64,000 bases of DNA from Robertmurraya sp047302285 (GCF_047302285.1 NZ_CP154845.1:3720001-3784000); one strand, 5' to 3'. Shown: positions 25,913 to 35,665, counted from the first letter of the stretch. Translations and numbers: made by a program. The notes: generated by a model not told the origin, from the letters alone.

Positions 25913-27007
25913 CTACTCTTTTTTTTGCAATAGGTAAACAAATTTTTCATTGAATATCGTCCCTTTTATCAGGGTCATATGAATATGTTTTTCGTAGCAA
26001 ATTTCTGCACATAAATGACAGGAAACACATTTATTTGTTGATAAAATAATGTCTTCATTATCCAACGTAATGGCGTCTGTTGGACATAAGAAGGCGCAAG
26101 CACCACAGCGAGTACAGCTTTCTTTAATCTCTGGGATAGAAAACGTCATTTGTTCTTGTAAATCGGAATTCATTTTAAATGCATGAAATAATAAAGCTTT
26201 CTTATCTGTTTGAGTAACCGCATCCTTTAATACTTGTTCCACAACAGCATTTTTTATTTCATTCACTTCCTCAACCATATCTTCCATTTCATTTTGTTTC
26301 TGATAATATCGGTCAAACTTTTCAAAGGGAGATAATGTTTTATTGACTTTAAGCACTTCTTTGACTGTAATCGTATTGGTCTCCCTCGCCTCTTCCAGTA
26401 AAGAAGTTAGAAATCGTCTCCGAGAATGATCCATGGCATATTGAGAATTTTCTTCTATAAAAGTAGTACAAACCTGTAATGTTTGCTTAAGAGCACTCTC
26501 TGCTTCTTTTTTTTGTTTCATAAACCTATTTTCACCACCTGCCATCTTGCAATCTTGACAGAGGTTTGAATGATGAATAACTCTTACATTGGGAGCATTC
26601 ACTCCAACATTGATCCAAAATTCAGAAGGAACCATCCCAAGACAAGGGACCTCAATCACATTGGATTGAGGATTTTCTTCTAAAGAAGAAGGGCATGCGA
26701 TATACACATGCTCTTCTTTTTTTGCTAAACGCAATACTTGATTCATTAATTGAATAAGGGGAGGATGGTTCCACTTTAATGCATTTGTTGGACAGACTGA
26801 TGTACAAAATCCACAGTTTAAACAAGATGGCTTTAGATGAATAGAATCTACTTGCCATTCAATGCTATTTGCTGGACAAGCATCCACGCAAGCTGTGCAG
26901 TTACTTGTCACAGCACGTACCTTTAAGCATTTATTGGAATCCACCTCGATTGCATCTAGTTTTTTCAAAAAGACATTGGACATTTTTCGAATCTGATCAA
27001 ATACCAT
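25913..27007 (-). CDS. Multi-cluster 4Fe-4S protein of the exported oxidoreductase operon
   Basis: 364 residues, ATG 27007 with GGAGG. Ferredoxin motifs cap both ends: CTACVDACPAN and CLNCGFCTSVCP near residues 35-75, and CTRCGACAFLCP and CVSCHLCAEIC near residues 305-350. Between them lies a helical domain of about 200 residues, including a CQDCKMAGGENRF segment. I know no named function for this layout. It is the last gene of the DmsABC-like operon, so electron delivery or cofactor loading for the molybdoenzyme is possible. Confidence 0.75.
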   Translation of the reverse strand: MVFDQIRKMSNVFLKKLDAIEVDSNKCLKVRAVTSNCTACVDACPANSIEWQVDSIHLKPSCLNCGFCTSVCPTNALKWNHPPLIQLMNQVLRLAKKEEHVYIACPSSLEENPQSNVIEVPCLGMVPSEFWINVGVNAPNVRVIHHSNLCQDCKMAGGENRFMKQKKEAESALKQTLQVCTTFIEENSQYAMDHSRRRFLTSLLEEARETNTITVKEVLKVNKTLSPFEKFDRYYQKQNEMEDMVEEVNEIKNAVVEQVLKDAVTQTDKKALLFHAFKMNSDLQEQMTFSIPEIKESCTRCGACAFLCPTDAITLDNEDIILSTNKCVSCHLCAEICYEKHIHMTLIKGTIFNEKFVYLLQKKE

Positions 27008-27033
27008 TATAACCTTCCTCCCTCAAACTATTC

Positions 27034-27837
27034 TTATAAATGAACTCCTGAGGAATAAAATAGCATTCTTCCGATAAATTCTGCTACGAAGAAACAAACA
27101 AAAATGAAGGAAGCAGACTTTATTGAAGATACCTTTTTATTTAAAATGGAATATCCAGAAATCGCAAATGCTAAGACTAAGAAGACCATTTTCGCCCAAA
27201 ACAATGGACTAGTTAATAGAATAGAAGCTGTTTCCACCGACTCTGCATAGCCACCTTGTAGAATGGTTAAATTAATCACATTTACTAGGACTGCAATTGC
27301 CGCAATGATTATTGTGTAAAGTGAGAAGTCAACAAACTTCTTTTCTAAAACCGATACTAGTAATTGAATTAAGATTGGGCCTAGTAGTAAGGCAGTCAAA
27401 AAGAATGCTGCCATTGTCGTCCCATTATTCCAAGCTGGCACAGAAGGAATCGTATAAATCATTGCTGTACAAAGAATCGTAATAGCTCCCACAATAGTGC
27501 CTATCCAACCAAACGTTTGTTTCGCCTTTTGGTTTTTTGCTAAAAAGGCATAGGCAAATACAAATAGGATAAATGTTGGGAAGAATACGATTTCCCTTGT
27601 GAGCCATGAATCATTAAAGTTAAGAATTGCTTTGTAAGCTTCCAACGGATGTCCTAAGTGGAAAATGGACACAATAACGGCTACGACAGAGACTATCAAA
27701 ATCGCCATTAAACTGATAGAACTAGCTTTCTTTGAAACTTTTTCCTTATAAGCATCCATGATAAATAATGCAGCGAAGCCACCGATAGCTAGTTGTGAAA
27801 GGAAAGTAAATACAACAAGCGTCATGCTATGTTCCAC
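27034..27837 (-). CDS. DmsC-family membrane anchor subunit
   Basis: 267 residues from GTG 27837, overlapping the DmsB-like stop by one base (TAGTG), with GGGGTG upstream. Eight or so hydrophobic helices, including VVFTFLSQLAIGGFAALFIM and LGHPLEAYKAILNF with a conserved His. This is typical of DmsC/NrfD-like subunits that exchange electrons with the quinol pool. It belongs to the ABC-type enzyme encoded directly upstream. Confidence 0.85.
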   Translation of the reverse strand: MEHSMTLVVFTFLSQLAIGGFAALFIMDAYKEKVSKKASSISLMAILIVSVVAVIVSIFHLGHPLEAYKAILNFNDSWLTREIVFFPTFILFVFAYAFLAKNQKAKQTFGWIGTIVGAITILCTAMIYTIPSVPAWNNGTTMAAFFLTALLLGPILIQLLVSVLEKKFVDFSLYTIIIAAIAVLVNVINLTILQGGYAESVETASILLTSPLFWAKMVFLVLAFAISGYSILNKKVSSIKSASFIFVCFFVAEFIGRMLFYSSGVHL

Positions 27838-28409
27838 TATTGTTCACCCCTTACTACGCTAGTAGATGTTGGCAATACGAAGCGGGTAGAAGAACCCGTT
27901 ATGCTCGAGTCTACAAAGGCTTTGACATCTGTCACAACAGCTGATCCAACCACATCATTTAAATCGATGATTGAGATAGCTTCCATTGGACAGGATGCCA
28001 CACATACCGGATCTTCTCCTGCTTCAAGACGTTCTGAACACATACTACATTTATCCATCTTTTTCTTTATTGGGTCAAATTGTGGAACACCATAAGGACA
28101 AGCTGTTGCACACATTTTGCATCCAATACAACGAGATTGATCATGCTTTACAATCCCATTTTCAAGTTTTGTGTAAGCACCTGTTGGACAAGCTTTTGCA
28201 CATGCCGGTTCATCACAATGGTTACATGCTGTTGAAATATAGCAACGTTTTGCTGTTCCTGTTAACATTTCATCTACTTCACGAACGAATCGACGATTGA
28301 TGCTTGGTTCAAGGTCATAGAAACTTTTACACGAAATCGTACATGCGTTACAGCCGATACAGCGTTCCATATTAATTTTAAATCCTAATCTTTTCTCTTT
28401 TACAGCCAT
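27837..28409 (-). CDS. 4Fe-4S ferredoxin-type subunit (DmsB-like)
   Basis: 190 residues. Cluster motifs in order: CIGCNACTISC, CNHCDEPACAKACP, CIGCKMCATACP and CSMC with CVASCP, four Fe4S4 clusters as in DmsB/HybA-type subunits. It bridges the catalytic subunit (28424-30622) and the membrane anchor. The gene starts 14 bases after the catalytic subunit stop and ends in a one-base overlap with the anchor. No TAT signal of its own is present, so it probably travels outward with the catalytic subunit. Confidence 0.88.
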   Translation of the reverse strand: MAVKEKRLGFKINMERCIGCNACTISCKSFYDLEPSINRRFVREVDEMLTGTAKRCYISTACNHCDEPACAKACPTGAYTKLENGIVKHDQSRCIGCKMCATACPYGVPQFDPIKKKMDKCSMCSERLEAGEDPVCVASCPMEAISIIDLNDVVGSAVVTDVKAFVDSSITGSSTRFVLPTSTSVVRGEQ

Positions 28410-28423
28410 CCTTTAACCCCTCC

Positions 28424-30622
28424 CTACACTTTTTCTACATTGACAAACTGATCATGGAAAGCCAATCCAGCTTGACCTGTTGCGCAAGCACCCATATCCG
28501 CAGGTATTGCTTTCACTAAATAGTTCACATTAAAATTCTTGTCCTTATACCATCCTTCATAAATAACGACAGCGTCCTTCGGTACCGATTGGGTCACTTT
28601 TGCTTTAATTTCCACAAACCCAATATCGTTTGACACACTTACCATCGAACCATCACGTATTCCCTTTTCCTTAGCTAGAATCGGATGAATTTCCATATAT
28701 GGGTCATTATGAACAGATTGCATCCATTCTAAATTTCCAAATTGGGAATGAAGGCCGTATTTCCAATGTGGTGATAACAAGCGAATCGGTGTTTCTTTTG
28801 GTACTGCCATCTCTTCTACATATACAGGTAAAGCATGATGACCAAACGAAACACTCTTTTGTGATACAAATTCATATTTTCCAGATGGTGTTCTAAATTT
28901 TCCATCTGCCCAAGCTGCGTCATAACCAGGAACTTTTACAGTCCCCTTCTCTAAAATATCCTTCCAAGTTTTAAAACCAAACTTTTCAATAAAGGCATCA
29001 GACATCTCCATTCCTACCCATTCTTCCATAGAACGCTTAGTAGGATAAGTACAGGAGCCCGGTTGCAATTCATTTAATCTTTTTGAAATGCCCATCGCTA
29101 TTTCTACATCACACTTTGACTCATATAATGGATCTATGGCTGGTTCATTAATATTCATCCAGTAGTGCCAATAACTTGTATGAAGTCCCCAAGTTTCAAA
29201 AATGGATGTGACAGGAAGGACTAAATCTGACTGGTTCACCGTCTCGTTATACCAAAGGTCCGCTGTTACAACAAAGTCAATAGAATCAAAAGCTTTATAA
29301 GAAACAGAAGTTTCTGGATCCTGCGCAATAGGATTTCGACATGCGATCCAGAGCATTTCGATTGGAATTTCATTCGGGTCATTATTAATCGCCAATACTT
29401 GGGCAGGAAAATTATTAATGTTGATGGCACGATCTGCTTCACCACCGCTGCCCTCTGGCGGTGTTCCCGCAAGCTGTGCAGCATAGTTGTAACCCCAGCT
29501 ATCTAGCTGTGCATAGTTTGCACCACCACCGACAACTCCGATATTTCCTGACATAGCTGCTAGAGCATCGATAGAACGAACAGCAGCTCCACCATTGGTG
29601 TGTCTTTGCATTCCATAACCAATCCAAATACTAGCTGGTTTTGCTGCTGCATATTCGCGAGCTAACCGTTCTATGACGTTCACTGGAACACCTGTTTTTT
29701 CAGACGCCCATTCCAATGTAATATTGTTACGAAGATAATTTAAATACTCATCATAGCCAATTGAATTCTTCTTCATCCATGCTTCATCATGAAGATTATG
29801 GTCTAAAATATATTTTGCCATCCCTAATGCTAAGGCACCGTCAGACGATGTTTTAATTTCAATATACTCATCAGCTTTTGCTGCTGTATCTGTCATTATT
29901 GGGTCAATGACAACAACTTTGGTTCCATTTTCTTTCGCCTTTTGAATAATACTCATCGAATGAACCGCGGTCCAAGCTGGATTTACACCCCAAAGGATTA
30001 AATAATTTGCTTTTACCATCATTTCTGGGTCTGAGTTAACAATCGTTCCGAAATCAAAGGTTTGAGAGTCAATTCCTGCTGGCCAGCACGGTGTTCCGGT
30101 TGCCCTTGTTGTATAGCCCCAGCTTGACATCATTCCTTCCACTCCATAAGATAAAGCGTTGAAATTGCCTGAGTATTTATTGAGTGCTATCGGTAAAGTC
30201 GATCCATGCTTTTCTTTGATTTCTAGGATTTTTTTTGAAATCATATCATAAGCTTCATCCCAGGAAATTCGTTCCCATTTACCAGAACCCCGTTCTTTCT
30301 GTTTCATTGGATACTTAATACGATCTGGTGAGTATACATAGTTCGGATATGTGAACCCTTTTACACATAAACGTCCATTTGTGTACGTATTATTTTTATT
30401 TCCTGTAATGAACTTAATTGTCCCATCTTCTACGGTAGAAACTAAGGAACATGTATCATAGCAATTTCGTGGGCAAGCCCCAAATACTTGTTTTGTCTGA
30501 CCCGCTGCATGAGCAGTATTTTTATCAATCTTTTTAAAACTGGACGCTGTTGTCCCGATTCCGACAAGTGCACCTAATGCAGCAGAACCTTTTATAAAGG
30601 AACGCCTTGAAAATTTACTCAT
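28424..30622 (-). CDS. Molybdopterin oxidoreductase catalytic subunit with TAT signal (DmsA-like)
   Basis: 732 residues. A twin-arginine leader (SRRSFIKGSAALGALVGIG) is followed by the Fe4S4 motif Cys50, Cys54, Cys58, Cys86 and the molybdenum-site segment GTPCWPAGIDSQTFDFG with Cys179. The C-terminal molydopterin-binding domain ends TGQAGLAFHDQFVNVEKV. About 50% similarity by eye to the cytoplasmic enzyme at 21912-23960. GGAGGTAAC precedes the ATG, which overlaps the TorD-like stop. Exported and bound to B and C subunits on the outer face. Substrate not identifiable; reduction of an N- or S-oxide or oxyanion is possible. Confidence 0.88.
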   Translation of the reverse strand: MSKFSRRSFIKGSAALGALVGIGTTASSFKKIDKNTAHAAGQTKQVFGACPRNCYDTCSLVSTVEDGTIKFITGNKNNTYTNGRLCVKGFTYPNYVYSPDRIKYPMKQKERGSGKWERISWDEAYDMISKKILEIKEKHGSTLPIALNKYSGNFNALSYGVEGMMSSWGYTTRATGTPCWPAGIDSQTFDFGTIVNSDPEMMVKANYLILWGVNPAWTAVHSMSIIQKAKENGTKVVVIDPIMTDTAAKADEYIEIKTSSDGALALGMAKYILDHNLHDEAWMKKNSIGYDEYLNYLRNNITLEWASEKTGVPVNVIERLAREYAAAKPASIWIGYGMQRHTNGGAAVRSIDALAAMSGNIGVVGGGANYAQLDSWGYNYAAQLAGTPPEGSGGEADRAININNFPAQVLAINNDPNEIPIEMLWIACRNPIAQDPETSVSYKAFDSIDFVVTADLWYNETVNQSDLVLPVTSIFETWGLHTSYWHYWMNINEPAIDPLYESKCDVEIAMGISKRLNELQPGSCTYPTKRSMEEWVGMEMSDAFIEKFGFKTWKDILEKGTVKVPGYDAAWADGKFRTPSGKYEFVSQKSVSFGHHALPVYVEEMAVPKETPIRLLSPHWKYGLHSQFGNLEWMQSVHNDPYMEIHPILAKEKGIRDGSMVSVSNDIGFVEIKAKVTQSVPKDAVVIYEGWYKDKNFNVNYLVKAIPADMGACATGQAGLAFHDQFVNVEKV

Positions 30623-31263
30623 AATAAGTTACCTCCTTCATAAATCATATTTGCTTTTTCCTCCATTAAGAGTCCTTCCAGTAAATATGAAACAGCTATT
30701 AATATTGAATTCTCTGTATGTTCACGAACTAATCCGGCATGTTTTTCTATCCATTGAAATAAATGTTCCTGGACGAATGCTTGATACAATTGGTCGTACA
30801 TTTCATTTTCGATACTGTTCTCTAATAAGTAACAAACAAACTCTAATTCAAGTGCTAAATGATCATCTGGATCTACATTTTTATTCGAAACGATCAGACC
30901 TGCTTTTTCATAGAATCTTCTTACAGCTAAGGTCTCAACCTGCATTAAAGCCCTATCGATATTTCGGTAAGTAGATTCATAAGGAGATGCCTGCAGACGA
31001 GTTGGTCCAACAAATAAACGATTGAAATCAAATTCTAGTTCTGCTAAATCTTCATCTGTGAGATGGGAAAGTAATTGAGAGCCTTTTTTAATTTTTTCAT
31101 TTGAAAAGAAATTAATTTCATGACTTATTAGTTCGATTAATCCTTTCCAAGTTTCATTAGTCACATGATTGAGGTGACCTGCATAAAACTTTTGAAGAAA
31201 TACATAAATTGTAAGCTTGTGCTTTACGATTTCTTCCTTAACCTGCATTTGTTGTTTGTTCAT
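30619..31263 (-). CDS. TorD/DmsD-family molybdoenzyme chaperone
   Basis: 214 residues, all helical. TorD signatures: ELEFDFNRLFVGPTRLQASP with a following YESTYR, and DPDDHLALELEFVCYLLENS. These proteins hold the TAT leader and apo-enzyme until the cofactor is inserted. The stop overlaps the ATG of the TAT-bearing catalytic subunit, which supports that pairing. It is second in the operon after the small lipoprotein. Confidence 0.87.
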   Translation of the reverse strand: MNKQQMQVKEEIVKHKLTIYVFLQKFYAGHLNHVTNETWKGLIELISHEINFFSNEKIKKGSQLLSHLTDEDLAELEFDFNRLFVGPTRLQASPYESTYRNIDRALMQVETLAVRRFYEKAGLIVSNKNVDPDDHLALELEFVCYLLENSIENEMYDQLYQAFVQEHLFQWIEKHAGLVREHTENSILIAVSYLLEGLLMEEKANMIYEGGNLL

Positions 31264-31295
31264 AGTTTCACAACCTTATCTACAAAATAATTAAT

Positions 31296-31556
31296 TTAAT
31301 GTCCTGAAAGACCTCCTCCACTAAATGCGCTACCGCCCTCTTCAATTTCCTTTATAATATTTGCTTGGAGTTGTTCTTCTTCAGTTGATTGCATATAGTC
31401 CTCTACTACATCTGCGTTTGGGTCTCCCACATACTCTTCATTTAAAGAACCACTGTTAACAGTCGGCTGAACTGTTTCTTGATTCGCTCCAGAACAACCA
31501 CTTATAGATGATAAAAGAGCAACTAAACAGACTGAATATGCTAGTATTCTCTTCAT
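31296..31556 (-). CDS. Small lipoprotein at the head of the molybdoenzyme operon
   Basis: 86 residues. Signal peptide with lipobox (AYSVCLVALLSSISGCSGAN), then an acidic tail (VVEDYMQSTEEEQLQANIIK) and a Gly-rich end (GGSAFSGGGLSGH). GAGGTTT precedes the ATG. It lies 32 bases upstream of the TorD gene. Function unknown; it may help the extracellular enzyme stay at the membrane (inference). Confidence 0.65.
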   Translation of the reverse strand: MKRILAYSVCLVALLSSISGCSGANQETVQPTVNSGSLNEEYVGDPNADVVEDYMQSTEEEQLQANIIKEIEEGGSAFSGGGLSGH

Positions 31557-32231
31557 TCATTAAACCTCCTCTTGTTTTCTTACTTGAATCTTATCAAACA
31601 AAAAATAAGGATAGGGAGTGTAGAAACAAACATAAATGCTTCCTTTTCAATGTAGAATATTACACTCGCTTAAAAACAGACTTAAAAACCCTTGGTAATA
31701 CTGGGTTTGAGATAATAGTCTTAAAATTCTTAAAAATATGTATATTATTAATTGAGAATGATTATCGTCAAATTCTAGACACTTTTTGCATTTTAATGAA
31801 ACAGGTTTTTCAACTAAAGGAATTTAAAAAACTAGAAATTATTTTGAAGAAATAAGGATGAAGGCGAAGGAATATACTGTTTTATTAGGAGTAGGCTGAA
31901 AAAAATTTATCAATCAAGAATAGTAACAAAACTTACAATTTAGGGCAAAACGTTTATAATCAAAAATAGTCTTGCTGGTTTCCCTATTCTTTTATTAATA
32001 TTACTTTTTTCTGGAAATTTTAAAGTATGGCTATTTGTTCATAAAGATTGTAGTTATCGTAAAAATCCAAAGTCCGTTTTTTACACATCCATTACAAACA
32101 AGCATCCACTCTTTTTTCAAGACTGTTGAGCAAACCCTCTGCTATCAAGGATGTAGGAGTCAGTAATTTGTCCTTCATTAGCAATAAAGTTTGAGAAAAG
32201 CCTAAAATAAAATACATAAGGAGCTCCATAT
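31557..32231. other. Gene-poor region with a Fur-like box
   Basis: No convincing gene in 675 bases. TGAGAAT-G-ATTATCG at 31753-31767 matches the Fur 7-1-7 core at 13 of 15 positions but has no gene directly after it. A minus-strand stretch around 32092-32280 (TSLIAEGLLNSLEKRVDACL) might be a gene remnant. The promoter of the lipoprotein operon should lie near 31560-31640; I found no clear boxes. Confidence 0.4.
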
Positions 32232-32843
32232 ATGAAAGAAAATGAACTAACGAAATATGAATTTTTAGCAGAAGACCCAAATTTTAAGGTTATGCCGATT
32301 ATGTTGTCGTTATTATTGGGGCTTTTTTTGCGATTTTAAATGAAACCCTGTTAAATATTACTTTGACTACATTAATGGGGAATTTGGTGTTTCATTACCA
32401 ACAGTGCAGTGGATGGCCACTGGATTTATGTTGGTGATGGGAATTGTGATTCCTGCGTCAGCCCTGTTACTACAATGGTTTACGACGAGACAGCTATTCC
32501 TGGGAACGATGATCATATTTACCATTGGTACCATCATCTGTGCGATTGCGCCTACCTTCCCCATCTTATTTGTTGGTAAACTTATACAGACTTCTGGTAC
32601 TGGTTTATTAATGCCCGTCATTTTTATGTGTTCTTACTTATCTTTCCCCCTCATAAAAGAGGTAAAGTGATGGGACTGGTTGAGCTTGTCATTATGTTTG
32701 CACCTGCCATTGGACCAACCATTTCAGGTGTTATTGTGCAATATTTAGGATGGCGTTTCTTGTATATTTGTGTGATTCCATTTTCACTTTTTTTATCTCT
32801 TTTGGAAAAAGCAGGGACAGTTCCAGTGTTTTCTGGGATGTAG
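32232..32843 (+). pseudogene. DHA2-type (EmrB/QacA) MFS drug transporter, truncated and frameshifted
   Basis: Translation from ATG 32232 (AAGGAG upstream) starts MKENELTKYEFLAEDPNFKV. Successive frames then give NETLLNITLTTLMG, TVQWMATGFMLVMGIVIPAS, GKLIQTSGTGLLMPVIF and HKRGKVMGLVELVIMFAPAI, the order of helices 1-5 of DHA2 transporters. Frameshifts fall at about 32330, 32385 and 32640. The coding similarity ends at about 32808, where a 292-bp repeat starts and supplies the stop at 32841-32843. More than 60% of the transporter is missing. Confidence 0.85.
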
Positions 32844-33099
32844 ACCTCTCCCTTCTTTGACCTCTACTCGTTATCACGCTAATAAATAAACGGAGAAATT
32901 TCCCTTATTTAGCAAATCCCATAAAAAAGAGCTAAAATAGACGGAGAAACTCCACTTATTAGCTCAAAAAATTCAATAATTGGAGATTTTTCACTGCATA
33001 AGCGGAAAATCTCCTGTTATTTACCACGATACGAGCTCCACTGAGGCATATTACCGGAATAACTCCGCTTATTTTATGTTTGCTCGTTACTCGATTAAG
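32808..33099 (+). repeat. Dispersed repeat of about 290 bp, copy A
   Basis: AAAGCAGGGACAGTTCCAGT at 32808 to GATTAAG at 33099. It is nearly identical to 35801-36094 over the first 110 bases and clearly related after that. Internally it repeats GGAGAAA/TTTCTCC-and-CTTATT units in alternating orientation, so it can fold extensively. It truncates the MFS gene and ends just past the ABC transporter gene. Confidence 0.85.
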
Positions 33100-33135
33100 G
33101 GCAAGACATCTTATCCTTTCTACTTGACACCGACT

Positions 33136-34005
33136 TTATGCACCACGAGTAATGATAAACTCAATTACTTCTTCAATCGATAACCGATTAAGATGGCTGA
33201 TTGAAATACCCGCTTTCTCTAACTCACGTTCCAGCAACGACACATCATCAGTCACGATTTGGAGAAGAGATTCATCCACCTTCATCACATGTGGATGACT
33301 CTTCAATGCTTCTGGAAGATGGGAAATCCAAAGTCTTGCCCACTTTTCATATATTTCATCTTTTTCAAACGTAGTAATAATTTTTCCTTGATCCAAAATC
33401 GTAATATAATCACATAATTGCTTCACTTCATCATTATTATGGGTGGCTAGAACAAGGCTCCTATCCCCAGCCTCCATATACTGCATCAAATCTTCCTTCA
33501 TTTTCCGCTGTGAAATGATATCCACCCCTGCAGAAGGTTCATCCAATAGCAATATTTTCGCATTGTGGCAGATGGCAAAGATAAACTCAACCTTTTTTTT
33601 CGTCCCTTTTGAACACTTCTCAAACTTTTGCTCCGCATCGATACTGTATCGTTCAAACAAAAGCTTACAGTACTGATGGTCCCAGCTTGGATACCAATAT
33701 GAAATCAATGAAGACAATTCTTTAATCGAGTAATACCCATATCGATCAAGTAATTCACCAGCATACCCTATTTCTCTCTTAATGTCAGTTTCTTTTTCAG
33801 TCATGGCTTGCCCAAAATAGTGAATCGACCCGCCATCAGCTTGAAGGAGATTCATCATCATTTTGAAAAGAGAAGATTTTCCGGAACCATTCGCCCCAAT
33901 CACTGCAACCGATGTCCCTTCATCCACCTGTAGATCGATTGGTCCTAACGAAAACTTCTGGTAATGCTTTGTTAACCCTTTTATCTCAATCATTGAGGTG
34001 CTCAT
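33136..34005 (-). CDS. ABC transporter ATP-binding protein (YtrB/BcrA type)
   Basis: 289 residues from ATG 34005 with GGGGGGA upstream. Walker A IGANGSGKSSLF, a weak signature CSKGTKKKVEF in place of LSGGQ, Walker B KILLLDEPSAGVD and the switch His in ATHNNDEV. The C-terminal 80 residues are a regulatory extension found in this subfamily. Works with the permease at 34428 and the GntR protein at 34019. Similar GntR-ABC sets in Bacilli respond to cell-wall antibiotics; that role is inferred. Confidence 0.82.
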   Translation of the reverse strand: MSTSMIEIKGLTKHYQKFSLGPIDLQVDEGTSVAVIGANGSGKSSLFKMMMNLLQADGGSIHYFGQAMTEKETDIKREIGYAGELLDRYGYYSIKELSSLISYWYPSWDHQYCKLLFERYSIDAEQKFEKCSKGTKKKVEFIFAICHNAKILLLDEPSAGVDIISQRKMKEDLMQYMEAGDRSLVLATHNNDEVKQLCDYITILDQGKIITTFEKDEIYEKWARLWISHLPEALKSHPHVMKVDESLLQIVTDDVSLLERELEKAGISISHLNRLSIEEVIEFIITRGA

Positions 34006-34018
34006 GTTTATCCCCCCA

Positions 34019-34411
34019 TTATTTTCCATGAAAATGTCGGCTTAACACATCAGCGAAAATCGTTGACAAATCATCCTTCGTACACCCAACTTGTCTTCCT
34101 TGTTCAATCGCCTTTTCAAATGCATCATACACAACTTTTTGCTTCGTTTCTTCCTTCTGTAGCTCTTCAAGCGCTTTTACAAACGTCCCTTTTCCCTGAA
34201 CGGTCTTAATATAGCCACTATTCTCTAGATTTTGATAGGCTCGTCTCGTCGTAATCACGCTGCATTGTAACTCACTAGCCAAGACGCGAATGGATGGGAG
34301 CGATGTTCCCGGCGCAAGATATCCACCTACGATAAGAGCTCTTAGTTGCATTTCGATTTGGTGATAGATCGGTTCTCTACTTTCCTCTGAAACATGAATC
34401 GGCAGTTTCAT
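34019..34411 (-). CDS. GntR-family regulator (YtrA type)
   Basis: 130 residues. Winged helix: PIYHQIEMQLRALIVGGYLA, then SLPSIRVLASELQCSVITTR and a wing (GYIKTVQGKGTFVKALEE). The short C-terminal part of about 50 residues is that of YtrA-type proteins, which lack a ligand domain. It lies between the permease and ATPase genes and probably represses the set. Confidence 0.85.
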   Translation of the reverse strand: MKLPIHVSEESREPIYHQIEMQLRALIVGGYLAPGTSLPSIRVLASELQCSVITTRRAYQNLENSGYIKTVQGKGTFVKALEELQKEETKQKVVYDAFEKAIEQGRQVGCTKDDLSTIFADVLSRHFHGK

Positions 34412-34427
34412 TGCTTCCCTGCCCCCC

Positions 34428-35168
34428 TTACCAGTAATCTTTTTTTGCTAATCTCATCATCAGTAATTTATTCCAAATCACTGAACTACCAATACCGATC
34501 AAGAGGGGAATAACAGCAACTAACCAGCCATGATTCTTAATAAGGAGCAATACCCATTCAACAATCCCTTGCTCCATAAATATATTGAAAAGAAAGATGA
34601 TTAAGAGATAGACCAAGACTAAAAACCAAGCAAAAATATGCAGTATTTTCCCGTTTGTCCCGTATTCAATAACAGGATTCATTCCTCCTATTGCTAACGC
34701 ATAACCAAACCAACACAGCATAAAGATCCAATACTCTGAATACGTCACATGATTAAAGAAACTGTCAGTTAAGGCAAACGTCATGACAACATAAAAAGTC
34801 ACAGACATGACGACAAAAGTAATCATCATAAATACGATTCGACTTAACGCCAGAGTAGGAATTGGAATCGGCAATGTACGAAGGAGAGCCATTCGTTTGC
34901 TAAATGGATCCTCCTTTATCGTCTGAAAAGATAAATACGGTCTAGACATAAAGACCGCTGCAAACGATGGTGTTACTACGATAAATATCACATCCGACAT
35001 GATATGATTATAAAACGGCGATTCTGCAACAAATAAATTTTGGACAGACTGCTCAAGAAGATTAGACGCAACGAGTCCCAAAAAGATGGTAACGACGACC
35101 GTGAAGGCCATCGCTATCCATTGTGTCTTTAGTTCATTTTTCACTAACCAAACTACTTGCTGAAACAA
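34428..35168 (-). CDS. ABC transporter membrane subunit
   Basis: 246 residues with six predicted membrane helices (for example AMAFTVVVTIFLGLVASNLL and AVIPLLIGIGSSVIWNKLL) and no extracytoplasmic domain. It starts 15 bases after the small-export gene and ends 17 bases before the GntR gene. It is the natural partner for the ATPase at 33136-34005. Substrate unknown. Confidence 0.75.
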   Translation of the reverse strand: MFQQVVWLVKNELKTQWIAMAFTVVVTIFLGLVASNLLEQSVQNLFVAESPFYNHIMSDVIFIVVTPSFAAVFMSRPYLSFQTIKEDPFSKRMALLRTLPIPIPTLALSRIVFMMITFVVMSVTFYVVMTFALTDSFFNHVTYSEYWIFMLCWFGYALAIGGMNPVIEYGTNGKILHIFAWFLVLVYLLIIFLFNIFMEQGIVEWVLLLIKNHGWLVAVIPLLIGIGSSVIWNKLLMMRLAKKDYW

Positions 35169-35182
35169 GCCATTTCCTCCTC

Positions 35183-35665
35183 TTAGTTAAAAAGATTTGG
35201 GCGATCTGCATAACCTAGGAAATCGATCCCGAAATGAACCAATACAGCAAAGACGATACACCAAATCACAATACTTGCAATCATCCAATAGGCCGTTTTC
35301 TTCTTCGTTCCGCCTAATGTCAGACCCACAAACGCAGTAATGTGACTTCCAACGACTAAAGGTCCAATAAGCGCTAATCCTGGCAAACCATACTTGTTCC
35401 AAAGGTTTTGTGCACGAATCATCCGTTTCCCAGATGCCTTCTCTTCCCCACCTTTTCGCTTCCGTCTCCATTCCTTAATATTATCCACGAAAGCAATTAA
35501 TAATAAAACAGTCGTAACATTACCCACAATCGCAATAATAATAACTGCTAACGGAGACAGCCCCGCAATCATCGCTAATGCAGTCACCCCATACCCTTCA
35601 AAAAACGGTGCTGCCGCAAGTATAAAAACAAGGACATAAGCCCACAAATATTCGAATATATTCAT
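35183..35665 (-). CDS. Small multidrug export protein-like membrane protein
   Basis: 160 residues, four membrane helices, with the family pattern AAAPFFEGYGVTALAMIAGL and a second conserved half WNKYGLPGLALIGPLVVGSH. These proteins (PF06695) are named small multidrug export proteins from weak evidence. First gene of the four-gene unit that includes the GntR-ABC set. Confidence 0.75.
   Translation of the reverse strand: MNIFEYLWAYVLVFILAAAPFFEGYGVTALAMIAGLSPLAVIIIAIVGNVTTVLLLIAFVDNIKEWRRKRKGGEEKASGKRMIRAQNLWNKYGLPGLALIGPLVVGSHITAFVGLTLGGTKKKTAYWMIASIVIWCIVFAVLVHFGIDFLGYADRPNLFN

Noticed and set aside
31508..31855. Plus-strand ORF of 115 codons after the lipoprotein
   Set aside because: No ribosome site, Lys/Ile-rich composition typical of AT-rich DNA, and its start is inside the lipoprotein gene.
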